From: Argonema galeatum A003/A1
GTDB lineage: Bacteria; Cyanobacteriota; Cyanobacteriia; Cyanobacteriales; Aerosakkonemataceae
DNA: 64,000 bases
NCBI RefSeq assembly: GCF_023333595.1
Contig: NZ_JAIQZM010000007.1
Location: 62,001-126,000, forward strand
Direction of reading: 5' to 3'
The notes under the pieces are model-generated. The model saw nothing but the letters and a program-made list of their open reading frames with translations, ran no database searches and was not told the origin of the DNA. Shown here piece by piece: positions 18,729 through 27,679 of this stretch. Made by a program: the position numbers and the translations under genes. The stretch's first letter is position 1. Every line of letters starts with the position of its first letter.

Positions 18729-19088
18729 CTAGTGAATCGCCCATAAGATTACATCAGAAGATTGAAGATGTTCTCTGTACTTTTGCAAATACTTTTCGTC
18801 AGCTTCATCTGACTCTCCAATCCCAGGAAGGTCATAAAAATACAGGGTACTTCCCTGCTTTATCTCAATCGGGATATCTTCTATCTCTTTCGTACATGGT
18901 TTGACAGGATCGGTCTTCAGCTTAGTGCCAAATAAAGCATTTATAAGAGAAGACTTGCCAACGCCCGTTTGACCTACAATAGAAACACGAAATTGACGCT
19001 CATTTACTCTTTTTTCAAGTTCCTTTTCAAGTTCCTTTTCAACAAGCTTAAGCTGATCCTCCGTCAAATCAGGCTCTTTCATTTCCAT
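18729..19088 (-). pseudogene. Truncated Era/dynamin-like GTPase
   Basis: The 119 residues give a coiled-coil-like Glu/Lys-rich start, then a G1 motif GQTGVGKSS (39-47), a candidate G2 Thr in PCTKEI and the G3 DLPGIGES. It stops at LWAIH, just before the G4 (N/T)KxD region, so GTP specificity cannot be completed. In the next frame after the stop (18640-18724) a short stretch reads DEIEKEGISLKKVLIRAITD, which looks like the separated tail. A strong GAGGAG 6 bases before the ATG shows that the start is original. It is probably a decayed gene. Confidence 0.7.
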
Positions 19089-19311
19089 ATCATGCTCCTC
19101 ACTAAGCAGAGTTTATACTCGTCTTGATTATTGGATCGCAGTTGCCTTATAATCTCTAATGTAGCAACTCCACTTCAGCTTGACTGTGATAAAAAGTGAT
19201 AAAAAGTAGTAACTTTCGCTAGAGCGTGCTAAAACATCCTGTTATAAAGATACGCCTAAGAGTTAACATACTCTAAGAAACTATTTATACCTATTTCTCA
19301 ACCGAACTTTC

Positions 19312-20142
19312 TTGGCCTACGACAACACTTGCAAATATCTGGCCGAAAAATTCCCAGCCGCCTTCGTCCAATGGCTGCTGCCACTCGATCGGCCCACCAC
19401 GATTCAGGTTCTCAAAACTGAACTAATTCAAGAACCAATCCGCGCTGATTCTCTCGCCTTCTTACAAGCTGATAACCAAATTCTACATCTGGAATTTGAA
19501 ACCCTACCCTACTCCGACCCTCCGATCCCATTCAGAATGCTTGACTACTACGTCAGGCTCAAGCGTCAATACTCCTGTTCCATCAATCAAGTAGTCATCT
19601 TTTTACAGCAAACAACTTCAGAACAAGCTTTTGTATCCGAGTACACAGACGAAAACACCTTACACCGCTATAGGGTGATTCGCCTGTGGGAACAAGACCC
19701 CGCTTTACTGCTATCCGTCCCTGGCTTGCTGCCATTGGCGACATTGTCTCAAACGAACTCGCCGCGAACTTTGTTAGAGCAAGTGGCTAATCGGATTGCT
19801 ACAATTGAAGAACGCGATCGACAAGCCGATCTACTTGCTTGTACCCAAGTCCTCGCAGGTTTGAGATTTGAAAAAAACTTAATCAGACAACTATTTAGGA
19901 AGGAAACTATGCGGGAGTCTGTCATTTATCAAGAAATTCGCGAAGATGGCCTCCTTGAAGGACGGCAACGGGAGGCGCTGTCGTTCGTTACTCGCCAGTT
20001 GACTCGAAGACTGGGTACGATCGATCCTGAAATGCAAGACCAAATTCAGACCTTATCTGTAGAAGAATTAGAGAATTTAGGAGAGGCACTTCTGGATTTT
20101 TCAGAAGCAACAGATTTAGTAAATTGGTTGAATGAACCCTAG
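19312..20142 (+). CDS. Rpn/PD-(D/E)XK transposase-like nuclease (DUF4351 type)
   Basis: The 276-residue protein has the Rpn-family start AYDNTCKYLAEKFP, a nuclease core with RADSLAFLQ followed by ILHLEFET (Asp and Glu-x-Glu in place of Glu-x-Lys) and a C-terminal DUF4351-like helical segment (about 225-275). Rpn proteins cut DNA and promote recombination; their role in cyanobacteria is unclear. The start is TTG with no clear Shine-Dalgarno. The lysine change could lower activity. The 223 bp upstream hold nothing I recognise. Confidence 0.85.
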   Translation: MAYDNTCKYLAEKFPAAFVQWLLPLDRPTTIQVLKTELIQEPIRADSLAFLQADNQILHLEFETLPYSDPPIPFRMLDYYVRLKRQYSCSINQVVIFLQQTTSEQAFVSEYTDENTLHRYRVIRLWEQDPALLLSVPGLLPLATLSQTNSPRTLLEQVANRIATIEERDRQADLLACTQVLAGLRFEKNLIRQLFRKETMRESVIYQEIREDGLLEGRQREALSFVTRQLTRRLGTIDPEMQDQIQTLSVEELENLGEALLDFSEATDLVNWLNEP

Positions 20143-20144
20143 CC

Positions 20145-20177
20145 ATATCCCCGACTTCTTCAAGAAGTCGGGGATAT
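20145..20177. repeat. ATCCCCGACTTCTT palindrome, copy 1
   Basis: Perfect arms of about 16 bases (ATATCCCCGACTTCTT and its complement). It directly follows the Rpn-like gene and may act as its terminator. Copy 2 is at 45844. Confidence 0.85.
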
Positions 20178-20227
20178 ATCCTCATCTGGTTAAAACTTTA
20201 CCCGATATTTTATAGGAAATTTAACTT

Positions 20228-21094
20228 ATGACCGTTGATGAAGCTCTCGCGATCGCATAAACTGTCCTCAATGGCGAATGCTTAAGCGACGTGCAGCAGA
20301 TCATCTTTAGACAATGTTGGTCAGGCAGATGCTCCTATCAAGAAATTGCTAAACTCTCCAAGTATGATGATGAATATATAAAATCCATTGCTGCTAAACT
20401 TTGGAAACAACTCTCAGACGCTTTTGACGAAAAGGTTAAAAAAAATAATTTACAGTCTGTTTTTAAACGATACTTGCGACGAAATCAAATAAACTTGCAT
20501 CGAACTCAGGAAATAGAAGTAAACCTCAACGGTGCTAATCTGAGTGGAGCAACATTAAATTTAGCTAGCCTAAGTGGAACAAGACTATTATTTACAAACT
20601 ACTTTAGTGAAGCAGTCTCATATCAGGAAGATTTAGAGCAAGCATTATTACCTGATAATAACACTGACTCCTCAGAAGAAATCGTACAATCTCAAGAAGA
20701 AGATAATGACCAAACTCACTCTAATCCCGAAGAAAAAATCTATCTCTGGAATGATTTGCATTTCCACTGCGAAGAACAAATAAAAATAGCCGAAGCACTC
20801 GATCGGGCCAACATCCTCTTCTTCCCCAATTCCAAAGCACGCCTCACAACACCAGAAGGCAGACAGAATCAAGAACCCAATTTCCTAATTTTCCATCAAG
20901 GCAAATGGGGTATTCTGGAATTATCACATCCCGATACAGCAAAAGCTCAAGAACGCGTAGCGAAGCGAGTCGCCAGACATCGCCTTTTTGAAACTCACGG
21001 TATTCGCATTATCTACTGTTGCAACTGTACCAGGTGTAATGAAGAACCCGATCGCGTTGTGCAAGAGTTTCTAGATATTTTGAGTCAGGGATAG
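20228..21094 (+). pseudogene. HTH-PD-(D/E)XK-like protein with early stop codon
   Basis: From the ATG at 20228 the frame reads MTVDEALAIA, then a TAA at 20258-20260, then continues in the same frame through TVLNGECLSDVQQ. The 267-residue remainder can start at GTG 20291. Its first 90 residues match the N-terminal HTH of the NB-ARC gene at 59733 (EIAKLSKYDDEYIKSIAAKLW against KIAEEFHCNESYVRDVGSKLW). A short pentapeptide-like stretch (NLNGANLSGATL) follows, then an acidic linker, then a C-terminal nuclease-like region with EPNFLIF and WGILELS, where active relatives would be expected to have Asp and Glu-x-Asp/Lys. Part of it (ERVAKRVARH) is encoded by a GCGTAGCGAAGCG repeat. It is probably inactive or re-started. 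Confidence 0.7.
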
Positions 21095-21192
21095 AGTTAG
21101 AGATAGCCTAACTTTGGGAGGGGCTTACAACCGCGATCGCACTATCTCACAGGCTTGAGCGTGAAAATTGGCTTTACAAGTAAAAAAAAGAC

Positions 21193-21255
21193 AAAATGTC
21201 AACCCCAACTCTACAACCTTATATATTTAAGTTGCAGTATTGAGGTTGACATTTT
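21193..21255. terminator. Hairpin between convergent genes near the peroxiredoxin
   Basis: AAAATGTCAACC is inverted as GGTTGACATTTT with a loop of about 39 bases. It lies just past the end of the 2-Cys peroxiredoxin gene. The long loop makes a simple terminator only moderately likely. Confidence 0.45.
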
Positions 21256-21283
21256 ATCCTAGAAGATAGCCATCTACCTAAAT

Positions 21284-21895
21284 TTAAACAGAGGCAAAGT
21301 AAACTTTGGACTTTACTGGGTCGGGAGTCATTGTTTTGTCACCCGGTTGCCAACCGGCGGGGCAAACTTCATCAGGGTGAGCCTGAACGTATTGAATTGC
21401 CTTCAGAGTTCTTAGAGTTTCCTCTACACTGCGACCAAAGGACAGGTTGTTGATGGTGGCGTGCTGAATGATGCCTTGCTTGTCGATAATAAACAAGCCG
21501 CGCAGGGCTACTCCAGCTTCAGGATCGAGAACGTTGTAAGCAGCGCTGATTTCTTTCTTGATATCCGAAACCAGAGGATAATTCAGGTCGCCAACGCCAC
21601 CTGATTTGCGATCGCTTTGAATCCAAGCTAAGTGGGAAAATTCGCTGTCAACAGAGACGCCCAGGATTTCGGTGTTGATTGCTTTGAATTCGTTGTGGCG
21701 ATCGCTAAAGGCTGTGATTTCAGTCGGGCAAACAAAGGTAAAGTCAAGCGGATAAAAAAACAATATTACATATTTACCGCGATAGTCAGACAGTTTAATC
21801 GTCTTGAATTCCTGATCGACCACAGCCGTTGCCGTAAAATCGGGAGCAGGTTGACCAACTCGAAGGCATCCTTCGGCTGCGTAAGTTAAGGGCAT
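21284..21895 (-). CDS. tsa: Typical 2-Cys peroxiredoxin
   Basis: This cytosolic, thioredoxin-dependent peroxidase has 203 residues. The peroxidatic Cys56 lies in FTFVCPTE, the resolving Cys178 in EVCPAGW, and the conserved C-terminal VYFASV is present (a YF-type tail, linked in known members to overoxidation sensitivity). AAGGAG precedes the ATG by 9 bases. It is divergent from the debranching enzyme gene and probably monocistronic. Confidence 0.96.
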   Translation of the reverse strand: MPLTYAAEGCLRVGQPAPDFTATAVVDQEFKTIKLSDYRGKYVILFFYPLDFTFVCPTEITAFSDRHNEFKAINTEILGVSVDSEFSHLAWIQSDRKSGGVGDLNYPLVSDIKKEISAAYNVLDPEAGVALRGLFIIDKQGIIQHATINNLSFGRSVEETLRTLKAIQYVQAHPDEVCPAGWQPGDKTMTPDPVKSKVYFASV

Positions 21896-22042
21896 GAACG
21901 GATTCTCCTTATCCTTAAATGACTGTCTATCGAGTTTTGCACAATAGCAGGTAAGGTAAGTTAAGGCTTACCAGTAAGCGCAACAACTGACTATTTACGA
22001 ACTGTTACAAATATATCATACTCATAACGATTTTGAGTAGCA

Positions 22043-24130
22043 ATGGATGATTTGGATACAAGAGAATGGCTGCTAACAAACGGTTTAGGCAGTTTTGCCA
22101 GCGGCACGGTTAGCGATGCCCGCACCCGGACTTATCATGGCTGGTTGATTGCTGCTCTCGATCCGCCCAGTCGGCGTACCCTGCTGCTGTCTCACTTGGA
22201 AGCAACGCTGGAAGTGGGGGGGCAAGTCTGGGCGCTAGGAACGAATTTTTGGTGGGATGGGACAATTGCCCCACGTGGCGATCGCAATCTGCGCTCTTTT
22301 GAGATTGACCCAGTACCCACATGGGTATGGAGTGGGGATAACTGGCAGCTGACGAGGCGGATGGTGATGCCTTATGGATTAGCTCAAGAGCGGGGGGGCA
22401 GAGGGGCTCTTGAGCAGAGGAGCAGAGGGGCAGAGGGGCAGAGGGGCAGAGGGGCAGAGGAGAATCCCCAGTTCTGTAACAGTATTTTGATTCAGTATCG
22501 TTATGAAGGTGGAGAAGTAGCGATTTTGAGGTTGCGACCGCTGATTGGCGATCGCAACTTTCACCACCAGCAATCAGCCGAACCAGGATTAGACTTTTCG
22601 CAATTGCTGGGCCAGCGGCAAGTCGGCCTGCAAGCGACTCGTCCCGATCGCGTGGGGACGCCTTGGCAGCTGCGCTGGAGTGATGGTGACTATCAACCAG
22701 AGGGTGTGTGGTATTGGGGTTATCAGTATCCAGAGGAAAAGCGGCGGGGTTTGGCCTCAAACGAAGACCTCTACAGTCCAGGCTACTTAACAGTCACTCT
22801 GCAACCGGGAGACGCGCTCACTCTAGAAGCTCAAGTAGGATGGCCCGCTCTAGGGGCCGATCGGCTTAGTCCAGAGGACTTTGAGCAAGCTGTGCGGGCG
22901 CTTGTGCAGAGGGGCAGAGGAGCAGAGGGGCAGAGGAGCAGAGGGGCAGAGGAGCGGGAGAATTACCAAGTCCCCAATATTTGGCGTCAGTTGCTGCAAG
23001 CGGGCGATCGATTTATAGTCTACCGCGCCTCCATTGCTGGCCCTACCGTAATCGCTGGTTATCCGTGGTTTAATGATTGGGGACGGGATACCCTCATTGC
23101 CCTGCCCGGTTTAGCCCTGACAACCGAGCGCTTTGACTTAGCCAAAGGATTGCTGCAAACCTTCGGTCGTTACTGTAAGTCGGGTCTAATTCCCAATGCT
23201 TTCCCGGATGCTGGAACTGAGCCATTCTACAACAGTATTGATGCTGCACTTTGGTGGATAGAAATACTGGGACTTTACTTGGAAGCAACCCAGGATTGGG
23301 ATTTTTTGGCCGAGCAATATCCCGTAGTGAGGCAGATCTACAAAGCCTTTTGTGGCGGTACTCTTTACAATATCCTCGTCGATGCTACTGATGGGCTGCT
23401 AAGTTGGGATGCACCTGCCGTAGCGCTTACCTGGATGGATGTCGTGATTGACGGTCAACCCGTCACGCCTCGTCGCGGCAAACCAGTAGAAATCAACGCC
23501 CTCTGGTACTCAGCTTTGTGTTGGGCGACGCAGTGGGCCCTGCATTTGGCAAGGGAAACACCAGAGAAGCAGGAGAGCTTCAGTAACCAAGCTCGACGCT
23601 ATGCCCAGCAAGCAGAAGACGTTAAGGCATCGCTGAAAAAGTTTTGGAATCAAGATCGAAGCTACTTTTACGATACTATCGAGCCGGATGGACGCCCCGA
23701 TCCGGCGATTCGTCCGAATGCGGTTGTGGCACTTTCGCTGCATCATTGCGGGTTTGGGGAGCATCAGGCTCGTCAGGTATTGCAGGTGGCACGCTCGCGC
23801 CTTCTCACCCCCTACGGTTTACGCAGCCTCGACCCCGATGACCCCGCTTACATCGGTCACTATGGGGGAGGCCCCATCCACCGGGACAGCGCTTACCATC
23901 AGGGCACCGTTTGGAGTTGGCTGATCGGCCCTTTTCTCGCTGCTTGGAAACGTTTCTATCCAGAAATACCCGTTCCCTTTGATTGGCAACCAATGCTTAC
24001 CCACTTCCAGGAACAAGCTTGCTTGGGTGAGGTTTCCGAAATTTTTGATGGCGATCCGCCCCACTCACCGCAGGGAGCCTTTGCCCAAGCATGGTCTGTG
24101 GCGGAAATTATCCGCCACTGGGATCGATAG
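22043..24130 (+). CDS. Amylo-alpha-1,6-glucosidase (glycogen debranching)
   Basis: The 695-residue protein hydrolyses alpha-1,6 branch points of glycogen in the cytosol. It has the N-terminal domain start REWLLTNGLGSFASGTVSDA and the (alpha/alpha)6-barrel motifs PWFNDWGRDTLIALPGL, NSIDAALWW and GTVWSWLIGPF. The gene contains two in-frame insertions of an 8-bp tandem repeat: residues about 116-141 and 288-306 read RGAEGQRGRGAEE-like sequence. Both sit between secondary-structure elements of the N-terminal half, so the enzyme may still work. It complements glgC, 8 kb away, in glycogen turnover. Confidence 0.93.
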   Translation: MDDLDTREWLLTNGLGSFASGTVSDARTRTYHGWLIAALDPPSRRTLLLSHLEATLEVGGQVWALGTNFWWDGTIAPRGDRNLRSFEIDPVPTWVWSGDNWQLTRRMVMPYGLAQERGGRGALEQRSRGAEGQRGRGAEENPQFCNSILIQYRYEGGEVAILRLRPLIGDRNFHHQQSAEPGLDFSQLLGQRQVGLQATRPDRVGTPWQLRWSDGDYQPEGVWYWGYQYPEEKRRGLASNEDLYSPGYLTVTLQPGDALTLEAQVGWPALGADRLSPEDFEQAVRALVQRGRGAEGQRSRGAEERENYQVPNIWRQLLQAGDRFIVYRASIAGPTVIAGYPWFNDWGRDTLIALPGLALTTERFDLAKGLLQTFGRYCKSGLIPNAFPDAGTEPFYNSIDAALWWIEILGLYLEATQDWDFLAEQYPVVRQIYKAFCGGTLYNILVDATDGLLSWDAPAVALTWMDVVIDGQPVTPRRGKPVEINALWYSALCWATQWALHLARETPEKQESFSNQARRYAQQAEDVKASLKKFWNQDRSYFYDTIEPDGRPDPAIRPNAVVALSLHHCGFGEHQARQVLQVARSRLLTPYGLRSLDPDDPAYIGHYGGGPIHRDSAYHQGTVWSWLIGPFLAAWKRFYPEIPVPFDWQPMLTHFQEQACLGEVSEIFDGDPPHSPQGAFAQAWSVAEIIRHWDR
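22388..22463. repeat. GGGGCAGA tandem repeat inside debranching enzyme, site 1
   Basis: Units of GAGGGGCA/GAGGAGCA are repeated and translated in frame as Arg-Gly-Ala-Glu-Gly-Gln-type sequence. The same unit recurs at 22905 and between genes at 28280. Confidence 0.92.
22905..22958. repeat. GGGGCAGA tandem repeat inside debranching enzyme, site 2
   Basis: The second in-frame tract in the same gene, about 440 bp after the first and in the same orientation. It encodes QRGRGAEGQRSRGAEE. Confidence 0.92.
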
Positions 24131-24190
24131 TGCTGAGTGTTGAGTTGGGATTCTGGTTTTACAATACTCAGCACTCAACACTATTAAAAA

Positions 24191-24264
24191 TGGCTCAGGT
24201 CGGAATTGAACCAACGACCTCAGGCTTATGAGTCCCGCGCTCTAACCAACTGAGCTACTGAGCC
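24191..24264 (-). tRNA. tRNA-Met (CAT anticodon, elongator type)
   Basis: The 74-nt cloverleaf reads GGCTCAG acceptor, GCTC...GAGC D arm, anticodon loop CTCATAA, and GGTTCAATTCC T loop, closing with CTGAGCC and discriminator A; CCA is not encoded. The first base pair G-C argues against an initiator. A CAT anticodon could also be the lysidine-modified Ile tRNA, but the body fits elongator Met better. Confidence 0.9.
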
Positions 24265-24377
24265 ATAGTTTTAAAGACATTTACAAGAATAACATACAGT
24301 CTTGAGAAATTGCTAGTACCTGACAAAAAAAGTGGGGAGTCAAACAACTCCCCAATTCGATCGCAGATCCAAAACTA

Positions 24378-26822
24378 TCAGCGGGAGGGTAGGAAAGCGA
24401 TCGGATTTACCGCTCCTTGTCCAGGCGGATGCACCTCAAAGTGACAGTGGGGGCCTGTACTGTGTCCCGTACTGCCCATTGCAGCAATCTGTTGACCTTG
24501 CTCAACCGCTTGCCCCTCTTGCACGAAAATGCGGCTGTTGTGACCATAACGAGTCAGACTGCCATCAGCGTGTCTAATGTCCACCAGATTTCCATAGCCA
24601 CCAGAGTTCCAGCGTGCATAGACCACGACGCCAGGAGCAGATGCCACAATCGGCGTTCCAGTAGGAGCTGCTATGTCAATCCCCTTGTGCATTCGTCCCC
24701 AGCGGCGGCCAAAGCCTGAAGTGAGGACTCCTCTTGTTGGCCAGTTATAACCGTTCAAGTTCTGGTTTAAACCACCAGGGAGATAGTTATCCGGGCCTGG
24801 AAGGGCGGGTAACTCTGGAGCCACCATCCTTGGTGCGGGTTGGTTGTAAGGCTGATATGCCTCCGGCCCTATTGGGGCAGTAGCGACCAGCTGTTGCTGC
24901 CTTTTAGCAGGATCTGTACCACGTTCCGCAACAGGAATCTGAATTGAACTCTGTTGGGATGGCCCTCTGGCAGATCGTCTTTGAATTTCTGCCTGCAAAG
25001 CCTCGTTATACCGATTCGGATTATAGTCCCGATTGACGGGAGTAGAGGATGTCAATGACGGGCGCGATTCGGGAGACGAATTCAGCGGCGTGACGGCTGG
25101 CGGCGGCGTGAGAGCTGGCGGCGTGACCGTAGGCGTCGCATTTGGTGCTGCATAGGGCTGACGCATTGACGTTAAGCGTTGCAATACATCGCTGCCTTGC
25201 TGGTGTCGATATTGCTCCCGCAGTTGCAAAATTTCAGTCCGCAAGCGCTCTACGTAGAGATTATTTTCCTGTTTTGAATTGGCTTGAGGCCCCTGGTTAG
25301 GCTCATTCTCGGCAAACAGAGAGGGTTCTCCTGGAGGTGTGGGTAACTGGAAGTCGTTCCCATTACCAGCCCCAGAACTTTGCTTTGTTCTTGATAAGTT
25401 TTCGGGCACTTCATATTTGGCACCCTTGAACCCTGGCGGAACGGCGTCTGTCCCTAAGCTAGAAGCGGACGCTGTAGCCATGCTGGGAGTCCAATTCGCA
25501 CTCGGCACAGTAGGAACTGAGATACCATCTCTGCTGGAACCTGGTGCCAAGGCTGTGACGATCGGTACGTTGGGCTTTGAAGACGCGCTTGAGCGATTCA
25601 AAGCCGCAAAATTTGGCGATACTGGCTCAGACGCAGAGGAGTCTAAGGCTGGCTGACTGGATGTAACCCCGACGGACTGGGATTGGGGAATGGAGATTAT
25701 TTGTGCAATCTGAATGCGATTCGGGTTGTTTAGCTCGTTGGCTTTGGCTAGCGCCGTCACGGTGATCCCGTAATTGCGAGCGATCGCATCTACCGTATCC
25801 CCTGGCTTCACCTGGTAAACCATTGTCGGTGCCGATACCGCTGGCTGGGGCACGACGGTCGGTGACCACGCCTCTGCCCCACTCACCCTGCCTGAGTCAG
25901 CTTGTGGTGCTGTGGCTACTGCTGGCTCAACAGCTGCCACTTTAGGTTGCCAATTAGAAACCCCTACAGAAGCTGGGGCTTGTTCAATTACGGGTTTCAA
26001 CTGGAAAGGAACTGCAACTGGCGCGGAGGGCTCAGCTAGTTGAGCCGATGTATTTCCTAACTCCTCAGACTTCCACTCCGCCAGACTGGCTCTCAAACGG
26101 TTCGATGACTCTCTCAGACGATTGAGTGCAACTGCTTCTTTAGCCTTTAAAAGGTTATTTACATTACCGGCTGCTGTAGCAGATTCGCTGACCGGCAAAG
26201 TTGTAGATGCTTCTGTTGTCGCAGACTGCCCTAATTGATTTTGTCCGACGCTATAAGATTCCGACTCTGTAGCAACAGTCTCGCGAGTTTTAAAATCGTG
26301 ACCAATTCCACTGATTTTGCGCGTTACATTCCCAGGCTCAACCTCGTAAGCCTTTTGGGACGGGTTTAACGTGATGTTTTGTGTTGCCGTATACTCTTTG
26401 GCTGCACTCGTCGCTATTCCAGTCGGTTGCCATTCTTGTGCTTTGTGTTCCAGTACCAGCGGTTTTGGCATGGCAACTTCTGCTGCTTCTGCTGCTGGTA
26501 TCGCTTCTGGAGTTGTAGCACTCGCTGCTGCGATCTCTTTTACCTCTTGAGATCCTGCTGGCGTTACTTCTGCTGTGGTTGAGGGAACTGTTGATAAAGC
26601 GCTGCTAGCCGTAGGTTCTGCGGCAATCGCACTCTCGCTCTGCTGTGGTATTAACAGGCTAGACGCACCCATTGAGATAGCCAAGCCAATCATGGCAGCA
26701 GAGGTGCGAGCCCGACGATTAACCTCTGGTGGAATTGGTTTAAGCTGTCCCACCATTGCAGAATTGTCTACCTCACAGGCAGGAATAGCTGGATTAATTT
26801 TTTGCGTCAATGCTCGTTTCAA
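24378..26822 (-). CDS. LysM-M23 peptidoglycan endopeptidase (NlpD/EnvC-like)
   Basis: The protein of about 814 residues has an N-terminal basic segment and one membrane/signal segment (SAAMIGLAISMGASSLLI), a long Ala/Ser/Pro-rich region, one LysM domain (YQVKPGDTVDAIARNYGIT, about residue 340-385) and a C-terminal M23 domain with HKGIDIAAPTG, SLTRYGHNS and HCHFEVHPPG zinc/catalytic motifs. It is predicted to act in the periplasm on peptide cross-links, or to activate amidases during division. TTG at 26822 is chosen as start because AGGAGG lies 7 bases upstream; other candidate starts (26843, 26756) lack this. Confidence 0.92.
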   Translation of the reverse strand: MKRALTQKINPAIPACEVDNSAMVGQLKPIPPEVNRRARTSAAMIGLAISMGASSLLIPQQSESAIAAEPTASSALSTVPSTTAEVTPAGSQEVKEIAAASATTPEAIPAAEAAEVAMPKPLVLEHKAQEWQPTGIATSAAKEYTATQNITLNPSQKAYEVEPGNVTRKISGIGHDFKTRETVATESESYSVGQNQLGQSATTEASTTLPVSESATAAGNVNNLLKAKEAVALNRLRESSNRLRASLAEWKSEELGNTSAQLAEPSAPVAVPFQLKPVIEQAPASVGVSNWQPKVAAVEPAVATAPQADSGRVSGAEAWSPTVVPQPAVSAPTMVYQVKPGDTVDAIARNYGITVTALAKANELNNPNRIQIAQIISIPQSQSVGVTSSQPALDSSASEPVSPNFAALNRSSASSKPNVPIVTALAPGSSRDGISVPTVPSANWTPSMATASASSLGTDAVPPGFKGAKYEVPENLSRTKQSSGAGNGNDFQLPTPPGEPSLFAENEPNQGPQANSKQENNLYVERLRTEILQLREQYRHQQGSDVLQRLTSMRQPYAAPNATPTVTPPALTPPPAVTPLNSSPESRPSLTSSTPVNRDYNPNRYNEALQAEIQRRSARGPSQQSSIQIPVAERGTDPAKRQQQLVATAPIGPEAYQPYNQPAPRMVAPELPALPGPDNYLPGGLNQNLNGYNWPTRGVLTSGFGRRWGRMHKGIDIAAPTGTPIVASAPGVVVYARWNSGGYGNLVDIRHADGSLTRYGHNSRIFVQEGQAVEQGQQIAAMGSTGHSTGPHCHFEVHPPGQGAVNPIAFLPSR

Positions 26823-26829
26823 AAAACGA

Positions 26830-26835
26830 CCTCCT
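26830..26835 (-). promoter_or_regulatory. Shine-Dalgarno that fixes a TTG start
   Basis: On the minus strand AGGAGG lies 7 bases upstream of the TTG at 26822, supporting that start for the LysM-M23 gene. Confidence 0.65.
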
Positions 26836-26843
26836 ACGATCAC

Positions 26844-27679
26844 TAGCGTTTAACTGTCCCTGATGGATGCCGTCTACGTTTACCTGTCAATGACTTCGAT
26901 CACTTCCCGGAACCGATCGCGATCGCTTCAGGTAAACATACTTAGGCAAGGTTACCCTGGTTTTTGATTTTAGACAAGTTTACAAAACTTTAAAAAATTT
27001 GCCCACCATATTTCGCCGATCGGAGTCGTCCTTGTGACACTTTGACAAAGCGAAGATTTTGGCACTCCTGCGAAACCGCCAGCAGACTTCCGCATCACCT
27101 TCGTCACCATCAGCCCGACGGCATTGGCCCCGTTGTAGCTCAGACACACCATCAATAAGAAACAAGATTTTCCCTGAAAAGACAATATGGGCAACCAGAT
27201 CTTTTTTGTTGCGACGTTTGTAGCACACCCTTCCAGATAGCAACACAGTGCTGGTTTTAACACAGATATAACCAATTAAGAGCTAAACAACAACCGTAGA
27301 ATTCGGTAGGCTCTTCGAGCGGTATAGGCCATCACTGTAAGTACTCAAGCGCAAACAGAACTAATTGTTGAACAAAGTACTACATTTTTTCGTTCATTTA
27401 GAACCAAATTTTGTAAACTTGAATAATATCTATCAATCCAATCGGAGCTGGCAAGCGAGATTGCCATACAAATTTCTTATCGTAGCAAGACCAATTCCTT
27501 TCCTTAGATAGGTGCATAATTTTGAGCCCTTCTGGGTAATAAGCGTGCAGGTTTTTTGACTACCTCTATAGTCGTAAGGTCATCAGCCCCATCCGGATAC
27601 TCAATAGACTTATATCTTTATATATAGATACAGTGTTGATTAATCGCACTTCGGGTTCTTAGACAAAGTAATATAAAAT
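26844..27679. other. 836-bp intergenic stretch, possible long leader
   Basis: No convincing gene. On the minus strand it would form a long 5' leader of the LysM-M23 gene. One clear hairpin has arms GTTTACCTG (26878-26886) and CAGGTAAAC (26929-26937). Between about 27020 and 27260 the composition is more GC-rich, with several short inverted segments. I looked for ydaO (c-di-AMP) riboswitch hallmarks and did not find them. Open frames here have no ribosome binding sites. Confidence 0.4.

Noticed and set aside
22110-22760. 216-codon minus-strand frame in the debranching enzyme gene
   Set aside because: It lies antisense inside a clear enzyme gene and translates the tandem repeat as Pro/Leu/Cys-rich sequence, so it is a shadow.
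23644-24174. Several open frames overlapping the end of the debranching enzyme
   Set aside because: All are antisense or out-of-frame shadows of the conserved GTVWSWL region; composition and lack of start signals argue against them.
26970-27275. Minus-strand 101-codon frame in the long intergenic region
   Set aside because: No ribosome binding site, no recognisable domain, and an alternative frame overlaps it almost completely.
26844-27300. ydaO (c-di-AMP) riboswitch upstream of the LysM-M23 gene
   Set aside because: Expected from genome context, but the conserved GGGGTGAAT-type and GTCAGCTAACCTCGTAGGC segments were not found by eye.
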